Source: SOJA01 sp964598485 (GTDB taxonomy: Archaea; Thermoproteota; Bathyarchaeia; Bathyarchaeales; Bathycorpusculaceae). Taken from it: a stretch of DNA of 64,000 bases. This document shows, in pieces, positions 36,691 through 45,104 of this stretch. The notes beneath the pieces are model-generated. The model saw only the letters and a list, made by a program, of their open reading frames with translations. It was not told where the DNA came from and did not search any database. The translations under genes and the position numbers were made by a program. The stretch covers positions 1 through 64,000 of the forward strand of contig CAZRCD010000002.1 of assembly GCA_964598485.1 (NCBI GenBank), given 5' to 3'. Positions within the stretch are counted from its first letter, which is position 1. Each line of letters opens with the position of its first letter.

Positions 36691-36909
36691 AAAGCTCTGA
36701 AAGGAAAGCTTCCGGAGCTTGAAATTTTCGACTTTCGGGTAATTGAAAGCAGGCTTTGAACGCTTGTTAGAGTTGTCTTTCAATGTAGCTATATTTGTGG
36801 CGGAGTTTTGTTTGTAATGATATGGTTGATGGTTGCGGGCTCTCCGCAAACCGTTCTTGACGGACTCTATAGATTTTCAACACTATAACTTAAGTAAGCT
36901 TTCCGTCAC

Positions 36910-36930
36910 TGCATGTGCTATTTACATGCA
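36910..36930. repeat. 7-bp palindrome upstream of DUF1684 gene
   Basis: TGCATGT, 7-nt spacer, ACATGCA; a perfect inverted repeat about 59 nt before the TTG start of the DUF1684 gene. Could be an operator. The remaining 36691-36988 holds no recognisable gene. Confidence 0.35.
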
Positions 36931-36988
36931 ACATGATAGAGTTCAAGAAGACGATACGTTAAAATTTCGGAAGTAACCAAGTAAAGTA

Positions 36989-37567
36989 TTGGATGAATTT
37001 GGCTTGAATATCTCCGAGTGGAAATCGCGTCTCGAAAGACAACGTGAAGAGAAGAATAGATATTTTATATTAGACCCACGATCACCTGTACCTCGCGAAG
37101 AACGCAGGGGCCTTATACGCGAGGGTCTTAGCTATTATCCTCCAGATCCGGACCTACGTTTTGAATTGGTGCTTCATGAGCATAAGGAGAAGAAGAGAGT
37201 GGAAATAGCCACTACAAAAGGTGGGATACAAGGATTCATTCGTTGGGGAGAATTTAGATTTAAAGTTGATGACAAGCAGTGTGTGCTTCAAGCCTATAAG
37301 AGCAACGCTGATGAGAAAAGACTGTGGGTTCCTTTCAGGGATACAACCTCAGGTGAGGAAACATATGGTGCAGGTCGGTATCTCGATTTGGAACCCGAGA
37401 GAGATCTCACCCCGGATGGGAAATGGATTCTCGATTGCAACAAAGCGTACAATCCATGGTGTGCCTACAGTGAAGCCTACACTTGCCCCTTTATCCCTCC
37501 AGAAAACTGGCTTCAAGTATCCATAACAGCTGGCGAGAAGAAATACCCTTTGGGAAAAGAGCAGTAA
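36989..37567 (+). CDS. DUF1684 family protein
   Basis: 192 aa, beta-rich. The family hallmark near the C-terminus is present: LDCNKAYNPWCAYSEAYTCP followed by PPENWL. Function of DUF1684 is unknown; members are widespread in bacteria and probably acquired here. TTG start with little visible ribosome site. A decayed relative is at 43.8 kb. Confidence 0.88.
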   Translation: MDEFGLNISEWKSRLERQREEKNRYFILDPRSPVPREERRGLIREGLSYYPPDPDLRFELVLHEHKEKKRVEIATTKGGIQGFIRWGEFRFKVDDKQCVLQAYKSNADEKRLWVPFRDTTSGEETYGAGRYLDLEPERDLTPDGKWILDCNKAYNPWCAYSEAYTCPFIPPENWLQVSITAGEKKYPLGKEQ

Positions 37568-37752
37568 AATAACAGATAAATCCAAAATCATTTTTGAAGT
37601 TTCCACGTGGTGCAGCAAGAAATCTATGATTCATTACGAGTTTGCTTTGGCGTGTTCAGTCTGTTCCCCTAAGAGATACCGTCATAATGTTTTGCTCTAA
37701 CAGGCAACATGACAAATCCGTTTATTATTGAATTTCAACTTTGCAAAAGGGT

Positions 37753-38514
37753 TTAGATGAGACCCATGTTTTTCAAAATTTCTTCCACATCAGCGGATGC
37801 CTCTTTTGCATGTAACACCCTGCCATCCATGCAAGATTCAAAGATTTCCTCGTCAAACCTGATCACTCCGTTGATCTCAAGGTTCATTTCCTTTGCTTTT
37901 TCTTTGACCAGCTCAATTATTTTAGGTGTGGCTTTGTTCAGTATCAGCCAGAATTCCTTGTTGAGGTTCTGAAATGTTTCTTTGAGAATTTTTGCCAGCA
38001 TTAAGGCTTCAGCCGTTGGATCTACAACAGCCAGTATAGCGTCACAGCCTTCTTCAACTCCTCTTCCCACATGCTCTATTCCGGCGTCGGTGTCCACCAA
38101 CACTATTTCATCTTTATCTAATGCTAGATTCTTGAGCAACGTCTTTGTTAGAAAGTTTAGTGGACACGCACAGCCTTCACCAAAATTTCTAACTTTACCT
38201 ATGGTTACCAGTCTGATTCCTTCCGTCGATGCGGAAACGTATTCTATAGGTAGGTTGTCTAGTTTAATCCCTTTGCCAGCCTTTGCCAGAGCATTCACGA
38301 TGTTTACTTCTCCTTTTGGGAATATGCCTTTTTTGCCTCCAAGATATTCAACGATGGGTTTTGGCGGTTTGACACCGAGCAGTTTGGGAAGTAAAACATT
38401 GGATTCGTCAGAGTCTATCAAATACACTTTACGTTTTTTAGGTAACGCCCTAGCCATAAAAACTGAGACCGAGGATTTTCCCGAACCGCCTTTTCCGCAT
38501 ACCATTATCTTCAA
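37753..38514 (-). CDS. cooC: CooC-type nickel-insertion ATPase (1)
   Basis: ATPase that helps insert nickel in CO dehydrogenase. Deviant Walker A GKGGSGKSS at residues 7-15; the nickel-binding CxC is C115-A-C117 within EGCACPLN, followed by LVDTDAGIEHVGRG, a family segment. Length 253 aa is standard. Last gene of a four-gene unit: thioredoxin, ferredoxin, cooT, cooC, with gaps of 2, 40 and 3 nt. Confidence 0.92.
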   Translation of the reverse strand: MKIMVCGKGGSGKSSVSVFMARALPKKRKVYLIDSDESNVLLPKLLGVKPPKPIVEYLGGKKGIFPKGEVNIVNALAKAGKGIKLDNLPIEYVSASTEGIRLVTIGKVRNFGEGCACPLNFLTKTLLKNLALDKDEIVLVDTDAGIEHVGRGVEEGCDAILAVVDPTAEALMLAKILKETFQNLNKEFWLILNKATPKIIELVKEKAKEMNLEINGVIRFDEEIFESCMDGRVLHAKEASADVEEILKNMGLI

Positions 38515-38517
38515 ACC

Positions 38518-38724
38518 TTAACCCTCTCTGCCTTTGAGAAGTAAAACCGAATTTAACGTGTCAATTGAAACGATTTCAACATTATCCAAACTTATTTCCT
38601 CAAACTCCAAGTTTTTGAGTTTAATTTTGTCATTGTCTTTAGTAACTAAGGCAATTTCTTCAGCAACGAGTTTCTTGCCTGATTTTCCTTCATCCACGTA
38701 AACCTTTAGAAGACACATACACAT
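38518..38724 (-). CDS. cooT: CooT-family nickel-binding protein (second copy)
   Basis: 68 aa starting MCMCLLKVYVDEG with the nickel-ligand cysteine at position 2 and an extra one at position 4. Beta-rich pattern as in CooT. Located 3 nt upstream of cooC, which strongly supports a role in nickel delivery to CODH or ACS. Confidence 0.88.
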   Translation of the reverse strand: MCMCLLKVYVDEGKSGKKLVAEEIALVTKDNDKIKLKNLEFEEISLDNVEIVSIDTLNSVLLLKGREG

Positions 38725-38764
38725 CCCATGTTTAAGCTCTTATTCTCTAATTTACGCCTTTTGC

Positions 38765-38953
38765 TTATTTTTCCTCATGAGTTATCGCATTGACAGGGCA
38801 GTTTTTCTCGCATTCCAAACAAAGTGCACAACTTTTAGGATTTACGACAACAGGCAAGTCGTCGAGCCATTCTAGTACCCCATAGCTGCAGGCTTTAACG
38901 CATTTCTTGCATCTGGTACATTTGTAATAGTTGATTTTTATCTCTACAATCAT
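38765..38953 (-). CDS. 2[4Fe-4S] ferredoxin
   Basis: 62 aa, two clusters: CTRCKKCVKAC and CALCLECEKNCP, the standard spacing. Between thioredoxin (2 nt away) and cooT. It may be an electron carrier for CODH or for the corrinoid-activating protein encoded divergently upstream. Confidence 0.92.
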   Translation of the reverse strand: MIVEIKINYYKCTRCKKCVKACSYGVLEWLDDLPVVVNPKSCALCLECEKNCPVNAITHEEK

Positions 38954-38955
38954 TG

Positions 38956-39399
38956 TTATTGGAGCTTAAGATAACGTGTTATTTTCGGCTCTAACATCTG
39001 TTTAGGCATGGCACCAATTATTCTATCTACAAGTTTTCCGTTCTTAAACACTAACATTGTGGGGATACTCATTATCTGATGTTGCATAGCAGTCCTTCGA
39101 TTTTCATCCACATTCAATTTTCCAAATAATATTTTCCCAGCATAATCCCGCGCGAGTTCCTCCACAACCGGAGCAACCATATGGCACGGAGCACACCATG
39201 ACGCCCAACAGTCAACCACCACCAAGGGATTCTTCCGCACAACTTCAATCAACGTCCCATCTGTTACTTTAACAGGTTTACTGAAAACACGTCTCCCTTG
39301 CTCTTGAAGGGAACCTACTTTCTTTTCCGAAGCGCCGCGCCCGAGCATTTCCTTTAACCTCTTAAACCTGATCTTTTCAAGCTGTTTATCCTCAACCAC
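38956..39399 (-). CDS. trxA: Thioredoxin with N-terminal extension
   Basis: 147 aa. Thioredoxin fold with active site WCAPC at 68-72 and the cis-proline MSIPTM segment. Residues 1-40 are a charged helical extension not present in ordinary thioredoxins. First gene of the nickel-maturation unit, so it might keep CooT/CooC cysteines or the CODH apoprotein reduced (inference). Confidence 0.92.
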   Translation of the reverse strand: MVEDKQLEKIRFKRLKEMLGRGASEKKVGSLQEQGRRVFSKPVKVTDGTLIEVVRKNPLVVVDCWASWCAPCHMVAPVVEELARDYAGKILFGKLNVDENRRTAMQHQIMSIPTMLVFKNGKLVDRIIGAMPKQMLEPKITRYLKLQ

Positions 39400-39712
39400 A
39401 GAACTTCCTCCACATCCCCTTTTATTTGCTCAGCTCGAAAGAAAATTAGGAAACAGCGAGGCAGATTAACCTTTCTGTTTGGAGATTTTATGCTGATAGT
39501 GGTTGCCTGCGTAAAATTTCTTTTTCCAGCTACTTTTCCCTATGACTTGGGGTAAGTTTCCCTTCAAGGAGAGATTATCCATAAATTGAATAAATGACCT
39601 GAACTATTCGAAAAATAAAGTATAAGAGTCGCGGTTACTACAACAAAAAAAGACAACTTGAACTTTAGCGATTGTGAAAACCCTCAAAATCGTGAGTTTC
39701 AGGTGTTCCAAT
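39400..39712. other. Divergent intergenic region, thioredoxin / corrinoid activator
   Basis: About 313 nt with no coding frame or RNA motif recognised. Contains an AT-rich AAATAAAGTATAAG element near 39611-39624, the likely promoter for the rightward gene. Probably carries the promoters of both units. Confidence 0.45.
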
Positions 39713-41557
39713 ATGGGCGACCGCGTGAAAATAATCTTCGATCCGATGGATAAGGTAATCGAGGTTGAACGAGGTACGATACTACTCGAAGCGATCAGAG
39801 AGACTGGTATAAAAATTAGAAGCATATGTGGCGGAGAAGGCGAATGTGGAACATGTAAGGTTATCCTTAACAAAGGTGAAGTCTCCGATGTATCGACTAA
39901 GTATGAAAAGTGGCTCTCACCTCAGGAGATATCTGAAGGGTACCGTCTCGCCTGTCAAATCCGTGTCCAAAGCGACTGTGAAATTACAATTCCGGTCGAA
40001 AGTCGAATTGCCAGCCCTAAGATACTCATCAGTACAGAAATGGCTATCGATCAAATTAACCCTGCATCGAAAAAATATTTTGTAAGTCTACTGCCTACTA
40101 AGGATTATGAACGCCGCTCTATTAGACTTCATGGTTACTCAGGTCCAAGACCAAGCGTGAGCGAAGACATCTATAACAAGCTTCTTTTAACGAAAGAAGC
40201 CATGACCGCAACCTTGAGCACGACGAAGGCTCCTCCAGAGATCATAAGCATCGAATCAGGCGATAGAACCCGTTCAAACTACGGTCTTGCCATCGACGTT
40301 GGAACCACAACGATCGTCGTGCTCGTTGTTGACTTGATGAACGGCGAGATTTTAGGCAAAGCTTCGGGGCTAAACAGGCAGATCACTTACGGCGAAACAC
40401 TTCTCACCAGGATTGCCTTTTCACGTAAAGCCAAGAATGGATTGCAGAAGCTTCAACAGACGGTCGTCCAAAGCATAAATGACCTCGTGAACAGGCTTAC
40501 ATCAAGGGCTGGAATTAGGAACGAAGAAATCGCAAGCGTTTCCGCAGGCGGAAACACGGTTATGAACCATCTCTTAGCGGGGATAGACGTAGACTACCTT
40601 TGGTATGTGGATGCGAATGACAAGGTTCCTAGGACACCCATTATTAAAAAGGCGAAGACATTGGGGCTTCACGTGAACCCAGAGGCATACGTTTACTGTC
40701 TTCCGAACGTAAGTCGATTTCTTGGAGGCGATGCCGTAGGTGACGTAGTAGCCTCAGGCATGTATGATTCTGATGAAACATCTCTTCTGGTTGATATGGG
40801 AACAAACGGAGAAATTATTTTAGGGAGCAAGAACTGGCTCGTATCATGTTCTATCGCATCTGGCCCTGCTTTCGAGGGAGGAGGGGTCAAATTCGGGATG
40901 CGGGCGATGCGCGGTGGAATAGAACATATTAAAATCGACCCGAAAACCTTCAGGGCGGAGTGCACGGTTATTGGAGATACAATTCCAAGGGGCATCTGCG
41001 GCTCAGGCATAATCGACGCTGCGGCGGAGATGTTTTCGGTTGGCATCCTAGACTTCGCGGGAAAAATCGTTAAGGGTCGAACGTCGCTCGTCAGAAGTGG
41101 GAGCGATGGGCTGGAGTATGTCGTAGTTCCTGCCGAGAAGACGGCGATCGGCCGAGACATAGTAATAACGCAGCGTGACATGGATTACATAATGGACTCT
41201 AAAGGAGCTGCCTGCGGTGGTATACTGGTTTTGATGAGGAAATTCAAGCTGTCTATTTACGATGTTAAGAACTTTTACCTAGCAGGAGCTTTTGGAGCGT
41301 ACACTGATCTAGGGAGTGCGACAAGGCTTGGGATTTTCCCAGAGTTTCCGAATGCGAAGGTACATCCTATTGGAAACGGTTCGGTTTCAGGAGCCTACGC
41401 CACGCTTCTATCTATGAAGAAGCGAGACGAAGCGAACGCTGTGGCACAGAATATGCTGTATATCGATCTTCTTGCGGATGTCATGTTCGCGGAAACGTAT
41501 TCCGAGTCGATCTACATTCCAGGTCCTAAAGAACTCTTCCCAAGCTACAAGTGCTAG
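39713..41557 (+). CDS. Reductive activator of corrinoid proteins (RACo/RamA-like ASKHA ferredoxin)
   Basis: Returns inactive Co(II) corrinoid protein to Co(I) using ATP. The N-terminal [2Fe-2S] domain has C39-x5-C45-x2-C48 and C81; the C-terminal ASKHA ATPase has DVGTTTIVVLV and LVDMGTNGEI. This is the 2Fe-2S form typical of acetogen RACo. ATG at 39713 behind AGGTG is preferred over the GTG at 39674. About 614 aa, full length. A likely partner of the CdhDE corrinoid protein. The last 110 nt are duplicated at 44.4 kb. Confidence 0.93.
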   Translation: MGDRVKIIFDPMDKVIEVERGTILLEAIRETGIKIRSICGGEGECGTCKVILNKGEVSDVSTKYEKWLSPQEISEGYRLACQIRVQSDCEITIPVESRIASPKILISTEMAIDQINPASKKYFVSLLPTKDYERRSIRLHGYSGPRPSVSEDIYNKLLLTKEAMTATLSTTKAPPEIISIESGDRTRSNYGLAIDVGTTTIVVLVVDLMNGEILGKASGLNRQITYGETLLTRIAFSRKAKNGLQKLQQTVVQSINDLVNRLTSRAGIRNEEIASVSAGGNTVMNHLLAGIDVDYLWYVDANDKVPRTPIIKKAKTLGLHVNPEAYVYCLPNVSRFLGGDAVGDVVASGMYDSDETSLLVDMGTNGEIILGSKNWLVSCSIASGPAFEGGGVKFGMRAMRGGIEHIKIDPKTFRAECTVIGDTIPRGICGSGIIDAAAEMFSVGILDFAGKIVKGRTSLVRSGSDGLEYVVVPAEKTAIGRDIVITQRDMDYIMDSKGAACGGILVLMRKFKLSIYDVKNFYLAGAFGAYTDLGSATRLGIFPEFPNAKVHPIGNGSVSGAYATLLSMKKRDEANAVAQNMLYIDLLADVMFAETYSESIYIPGPKELFPSYKC

Positions 41558-41626
41558 CATGTTCTCCGAGAACGACAAGGCGAAGCTCTAGGCAGATTGT
41601 CTGGTCGCTCATAATTTTGGCGATTT

Positions 41627-42277
41627 TTACGCTTTAACTCTGCTTTTTAGAACACACCTTGATAGGAGGCCCTTTAAGCGATCCAGAGTAACTTCTTGAC
41701 GGATCACCACAAGGCGTGTCCAACTGGAGAAATCAAGAATATTTTTAGGTGTATATTCATCATAAACATTTAGGGGTTTGGGATCTAGAAAGATTGCTTT
41801 CCTATAGGTTCCAAAGTTCACGTTTGCATCAGCATCGTCCCACTTCAGGTAATCTTTGTAAATTCGTTCCCAAACATACCTGTTTTTGCCAGCATAGTCC
41901 AGCCATCCAGGCGAAAGCCAAAAAACACTTCCAATTTTCCCGCCACTCATCTCCTTCCGTTTCTCAAGGTCAGCAAGCATGTCAATACAATCCTCGGCTT
42001 CCAACCTCGAGATTCCTTTTCCTTGACTTATTTTGTCTATATCTGGATGACAGTTTTTGCCATAAACTACTATTGTATCCGGAGAGTATTTCTTGGCGTT
42101 TTCTAATTGCTTTGTAAGTTGCGATTTGAGTTCATCGCGATTGGCATGCAGTCCTGGCGCTGTATACAAGATCTTGTCAGCATCTAGGAAGCCAATGTTT
42201 CTTAAGTAATTTAACTCTCGGTGTAGTATACCGCAAGATACAATGCTATAACCTTTGAATGATATACGGTCTCCCAT
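41627..42277 (-). CDS. DUF1638 family protein
   Basis: 216 aa of the DUF1638 family: N-terminal SIVSCGILHRELNYL, then TAPGLHANRDEL and VYGKNCHPDI, with conserved Cys and His residues that look metal-binding. The family is often found near corrinoid methyltransferases (general knowledge), which fits its position beside the corrinoid activator. Function unknown. Confidence 0.82.
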   Translation of the reverse strand: MGDRISFKGYSIVSCGILHRELNYLRNIGFLDADKILYTAPGLHANRDELKSQLTKQLENAKKYSPDTIVVYGKNCHPDIDKISQGKGISRLEAEDCIDMLADLEKRKEMSGGKIGSVFWLSPGWLDYAGKNRYVWERIYKDYLKWDDADANVNFGTYRKAIFLDPKPLNVYDEYTPKNILDFSSWTRLVVIRQEVTLDRLKGLLSRCVLKSRVKA

Positions 42278-42417
42278 GGTGGATCAGTAGTAAATATTAT
42301 TGCTCCATAAATAAGTCTAGCGCGCTAGAACTATTGTGAAAGGCCATCAGAAATTATAAGAAATGAAAATATACCATTAAGGGAAAAAGGAAATTCAGAG
42401 CAGTTGGAGTCGAAGTT

Positions 42418-43023
42418 ATGGAAGAGTTGTGGAATTGGAAAAGGTGTAAAGCCAAGATTAGAAGTTTGAAGGGGCGACTCGGTTTCTCAGATAAACCTGT
42501 GCTAAGATTTTTGAAACTCAGTTTATATCTTGAAGATGGATCAGTATACGATGACTTAGCGAATGATGCTTTAGAGCAAAAACACCGTACTTTACCGTAC
42601 ATCTATTGCATTCTTTCCTCCTACGCAGATGCCAAGCCGACTCCTGAGATTTCAAATCTTGTTACTTCTAAGCAGTTGCAGGGAGGACAATATTGTAACG
42701 TTGCGGTCGAGCGCGCTAGGTCTTCGATCCAAAATGTATTTGGATCCATGTCTAAGCTGCTGGTTGAGTCTGCTAAGGTTTTAGGTGGTTCTGAGGTGAA
42801 TTTTGGTTACGGAGATCATTCAGTTAGGATAAATTCGCTTCCCCTAGTACCACTGACAATTGTTTTGACGGAGCAAAACTCAGAGTTTCCAGCATCAGCA
42901 CAAATCTTTTTCGATGAGTCAATTAGTCATTATTTGGCTTTAGAGCAAATTGGCATGCTATCTGAGTTGGCCGCAGAAAGACTAAGACAAGCCTGGCAAT
43001 TTTTAGATGAGAAAAGGAAATAA
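42418..43023 (+). CDS. DUF3786 family protein
   Basis: 201 aa, matching DUF3786 in the second half: FGYGDHSVRINSLPLVPLT, then EFPASAQIFFDESISHYLAL. The N-terminal 60 residues are less typical. The family is common in anaerobes with corrinoid or C1 metabolism; its activity is unknown. It lies divergent from DUF1638. Confidence 0.75.
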   Translation: MEELWNWKRCKAKIRSLKGRLGFSDKPVLRFLKLSLYLEDGSVYDDLANDALEQKHRTLPYIYCILSSYADAKPTPEISNLVTSKQLQGGQYCNVAVERARSSIQNVFGSMSKLLVESAKVLGGSEVNFGYGDHSVRINSLPLVPLTIVLTEQNSEFPASAQIFFDESISHYLALEQIGMLSELAAERLRQAWQFLDEKRK

Positions 43024-43047
43024 GGAGAAAAAGAATTGTTAGGTTGA

Positions 43048-43770
43048 ATGAATTTTAGTCAAGAATCAGTGATAATTTTGCTTCCCTATGCCATAAAAAA
43101 TTTTAAAAAAGTATTGAAAAAAGCAGGTTTGCCATATGGTGCTGAATCTTACGTTGAGATTAGGGGATTTTTGGCTAGACATTATGATACCTTGTTAGAC
43201 CTAGCCACTGTTGGATTTTATAAAAATTTTATAAAAAATGTGATATCCAAGATGAATATTCAACCAAACGACATGATCTTGGATATGGGGGCTGGCACAG
43301 GGAGGAACGATCTTCTGATGCTCGATTATCTAGAAGAAGGCAAGGTAGTTGGATTGGAGATAGGTGAGGAGATGAAAAAACAATTTCAGGAGAAATCTTG
43401 TTATCATGATAACCTAAAATTAATTGAGTTAAGGATAGAGAAGGATCTTCCTTTTGAGGATGAATTTGATAAGGTATTTATCTCATTCACTTTACACGGA
43501 TTTGAACAAGAGGATCGAATTAAAATCATAGAAAACGCTAATAAAGCCCTAAAGAAACGGGGAAAATTCTTCATATTGGATTACAATGAATTTGATCTAT
43601 CCAAAGAACCTTTTTACATCAAGGGTTTATTTCGTTTAGAATGTGATCTGGCAAGCGATTATGTAAAAAGGGACTGGAAGAATATATTGAAAGAATGCGG
43701 CTTTTCGGTTCAAAATCTGCATCTTTATCTTAAGAATCTTATTCGACTCCTCGAACTAGAGAAATATTAA
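43048..43770 (+). CDS. Class I SAM-dependent methyltransferase
   Basis: 240 aa, motif I LDMGAGTGRND at about residues 75-85, acid loop GLEIGEEM, motif IV region KVFISFTLHG. The fold resembles small-molecule (ubiE/COQ5-like) methyltransferases. The gene is markedly richer in A+T (AAA, ATT, GAA codons) than its neighbours, suggesting a different origin. Substrate unknown. Confidence 0.85.
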   Translation: MNFSQESVIILLPYAIKNFKKVLKKAGLPYGAESYVEIRGFLARHYDTLLDLATVGFYKNFIKNVISKMNIQPNDMILDMGAGTGRNDLLMLDYLEEGKVVGLEIGEEMKKQFQEKSCYHDNLKLIELRIEKDLPFEDEFDKVFISFTLHGFEQEDRIKIIENANKALKKRGKFFILDYNEFDLSKEPFYIKGLFRLECDLASDYVKRDWKNILKECGFSVQNLHLYLKNLIRLLELEKY

Positions 43771-43806
43771 ATTTAAGTTTAAATCTCTATATACAATTCT
43801 CACCTT

Positions 43807-43964
43807 TATTTGAAATTTACCTTTAGGCACGATGTGAAATAGATTCTCAACTTCAGTAGAGCGTACAATCCTGTGTATCCAATGAAGTGTATACATGTCC
43901 TCTTGTACCTAGAGAAAATTGGCTTGAAGTTCAATATACCCTGAGAGAAAAATTATTCCGTTAA
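43807..43964 (+). pseudogene. Decayed DUF1684 remnant
   Basis: The frame from 43807 reads YLKFTFRHDVK-stop-ILNFSRAYNP, matching YLDLEPERDLTPDGKWILDC of the intact gene at 37 kb, with TGG turned to TAG. After AYNP the match continues in another frame: SNEVYTCPLVPRENWLEVQY. One nonsense change and one frameshift identify it as a pseudogene tail. Confidence 0.7.
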
Positions 43965-44009
43965 GAAAACTTTTAAGTAGTTATCGATCAAAAACATAAA
44001 AGGGAAAAA

Positions 44010-44318
44010 ATGATGAGTGAGAAGGTTTCAGAGAAAGATGTACGTCAATTGCTGGCAAAGGTGAAGCATCCTGCAATAAATTGTAGTTTAGTTGATTTGG
44101 GAATGATAAAGAACGTAAAAATCAAACGCGATGAAGTTACAGTTATGTTGGCTCTACCTTCTTTAGGAATCCCTATTAGAGAACACCTTGTAAATCTTAT
44201 ACGCGAAGCCATAACGAAGCTAGGTGTAGAAGTTGATGTGACAATAACGGAAATGAATCAAAAAGAGATCCAAGCTTTCCTGGCCATAGAACATGAGAAA
44301 TGGAAAGGTTTACTATAA
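44010..44318 (+). CDS. MIP18/DUF59 family protein (Fe-S assembly-like)
   Basis: 102 aa, DUF59 fold. The family region VKHPAINCSLVDLGMIKNV matches the usual DPE-x-x-I-x-LGLV segment, but the DPE triplet is replaced by HPA. Members help assemble or transfer iron-sulfur clusters. Monocistronic in a region of gene remnants; a role in loading the local Fe-S proteins is conjecture. Confidence 0.82.
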   Translation: MMSEKVSEKDVRQLLAKVKHPAINCSLVDLGMIKNVKIKRDEVTVMLALPSLGIPIREHLVNLIREAITKLGVEVDVTITEMNQKEIQAFLAIEHEKWKGLL

Positions 44319-44364
44319 ATTGAAAAATTGCGATGAAAAAGGCATAGTGGGTTGTATGCTACCC

Positions 44365-44460
44365 AATATGCTGTATATCGATCTTCTTGCGGATGTCATG
44401 TTCGCGGAAACGTATTCTGAGTCGATCTATATTCCAGGCCTCAAGAACTCTTTCCAAGTT
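44365..44460 (+). pseudogene. Duplicated 3' end of the corrinoid-activator gene
   Basis: Nearly identical to 41450-41547: the translated NMLYIDLLADVMFAETYSES is exact, and over the first ~75 nt only one or two third-position changes are seen. After IYIPG an indel disrupts the frame. The rest of the gene is absent, so this is a recent tail duplication without function. Confidence 0.8.
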
Positions 44461-44655
44461 ACAACCCTAGCCTATTCGTGCGCATGTGAACCTAGCTCAG
44501 TGATAACCCTGAAAAAAAGTTCGGTCTATGGCATCGGCAACCTGAATGCCTAGTCCAAAAGGCATCAAATAGGAACGTCTCTCTCTTTCATTTTTCGTGT
44601 AGGGCGCGTGTTCGATAGGAAAATAGAATAAAGGAGTCATCTTATATTTGATATT

Positions 44656-44901
44656 GTGTTTGTGGTGGAAGCCTATATACTCGTCAATTCCGTTCCTGGG
44701 ATGGTGTGGGAGATTGCCGAAGCGGCACTCGAGATTGAAGGAGTGAAGACGGTACATGCTGTTACTGGCCAGTTCGATGTCATTGCCTATGCCGAATTTG
44801 CCAACATGGATACGCTTAGAAAGATTATAAACAGGTTTATGTCCTTGAATGGAGTTCAGCGAACCCAGACAGCAATTGTGATACCGCCTGGATTAAGATA
44901 G
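44656..44901 (+). CDS. Stand-alone Lrp/AsnC ligand-binding (RAM) domain protein
   Basis: 81 aa, GTG start. The RAM domain sequence AYILVNSVPGMVWEIAEAAL, HAVTGQFDVIAYAEF is typical of Lrp-family effector domains, but no helix-turn-helix is present. Such short proteins may bind amino acids or modulate full-length Lrp regulators by mixed oligomers. Confidence 0.88.
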   Translation: MFVVEAYILVNSVPGMVWEIAEAALEIEGVKTVHAVTGQFDVIAYAEFANMDTLRKIINRFMSLNGVQRTQTAIVIPPGLR

Positions 44902-45104
44902 TGATAGCATTTGTTGTCTTTGATATTTCCTTGGCTTGCTTCTCTGTAAGAAATAGTAAACGTAGGTTTAAGTGGTACAAGGTTATTATGTTGCCAACAC
45001 TTCTGGAGATGTTCCTGTACACCCCATATTTTCTCTTTTGTGATTCACGGCATAACTTTTATGAACGCTCTACATCCTCGGCAGGAGAGAAGAGCTTGCT
45101 AGTA

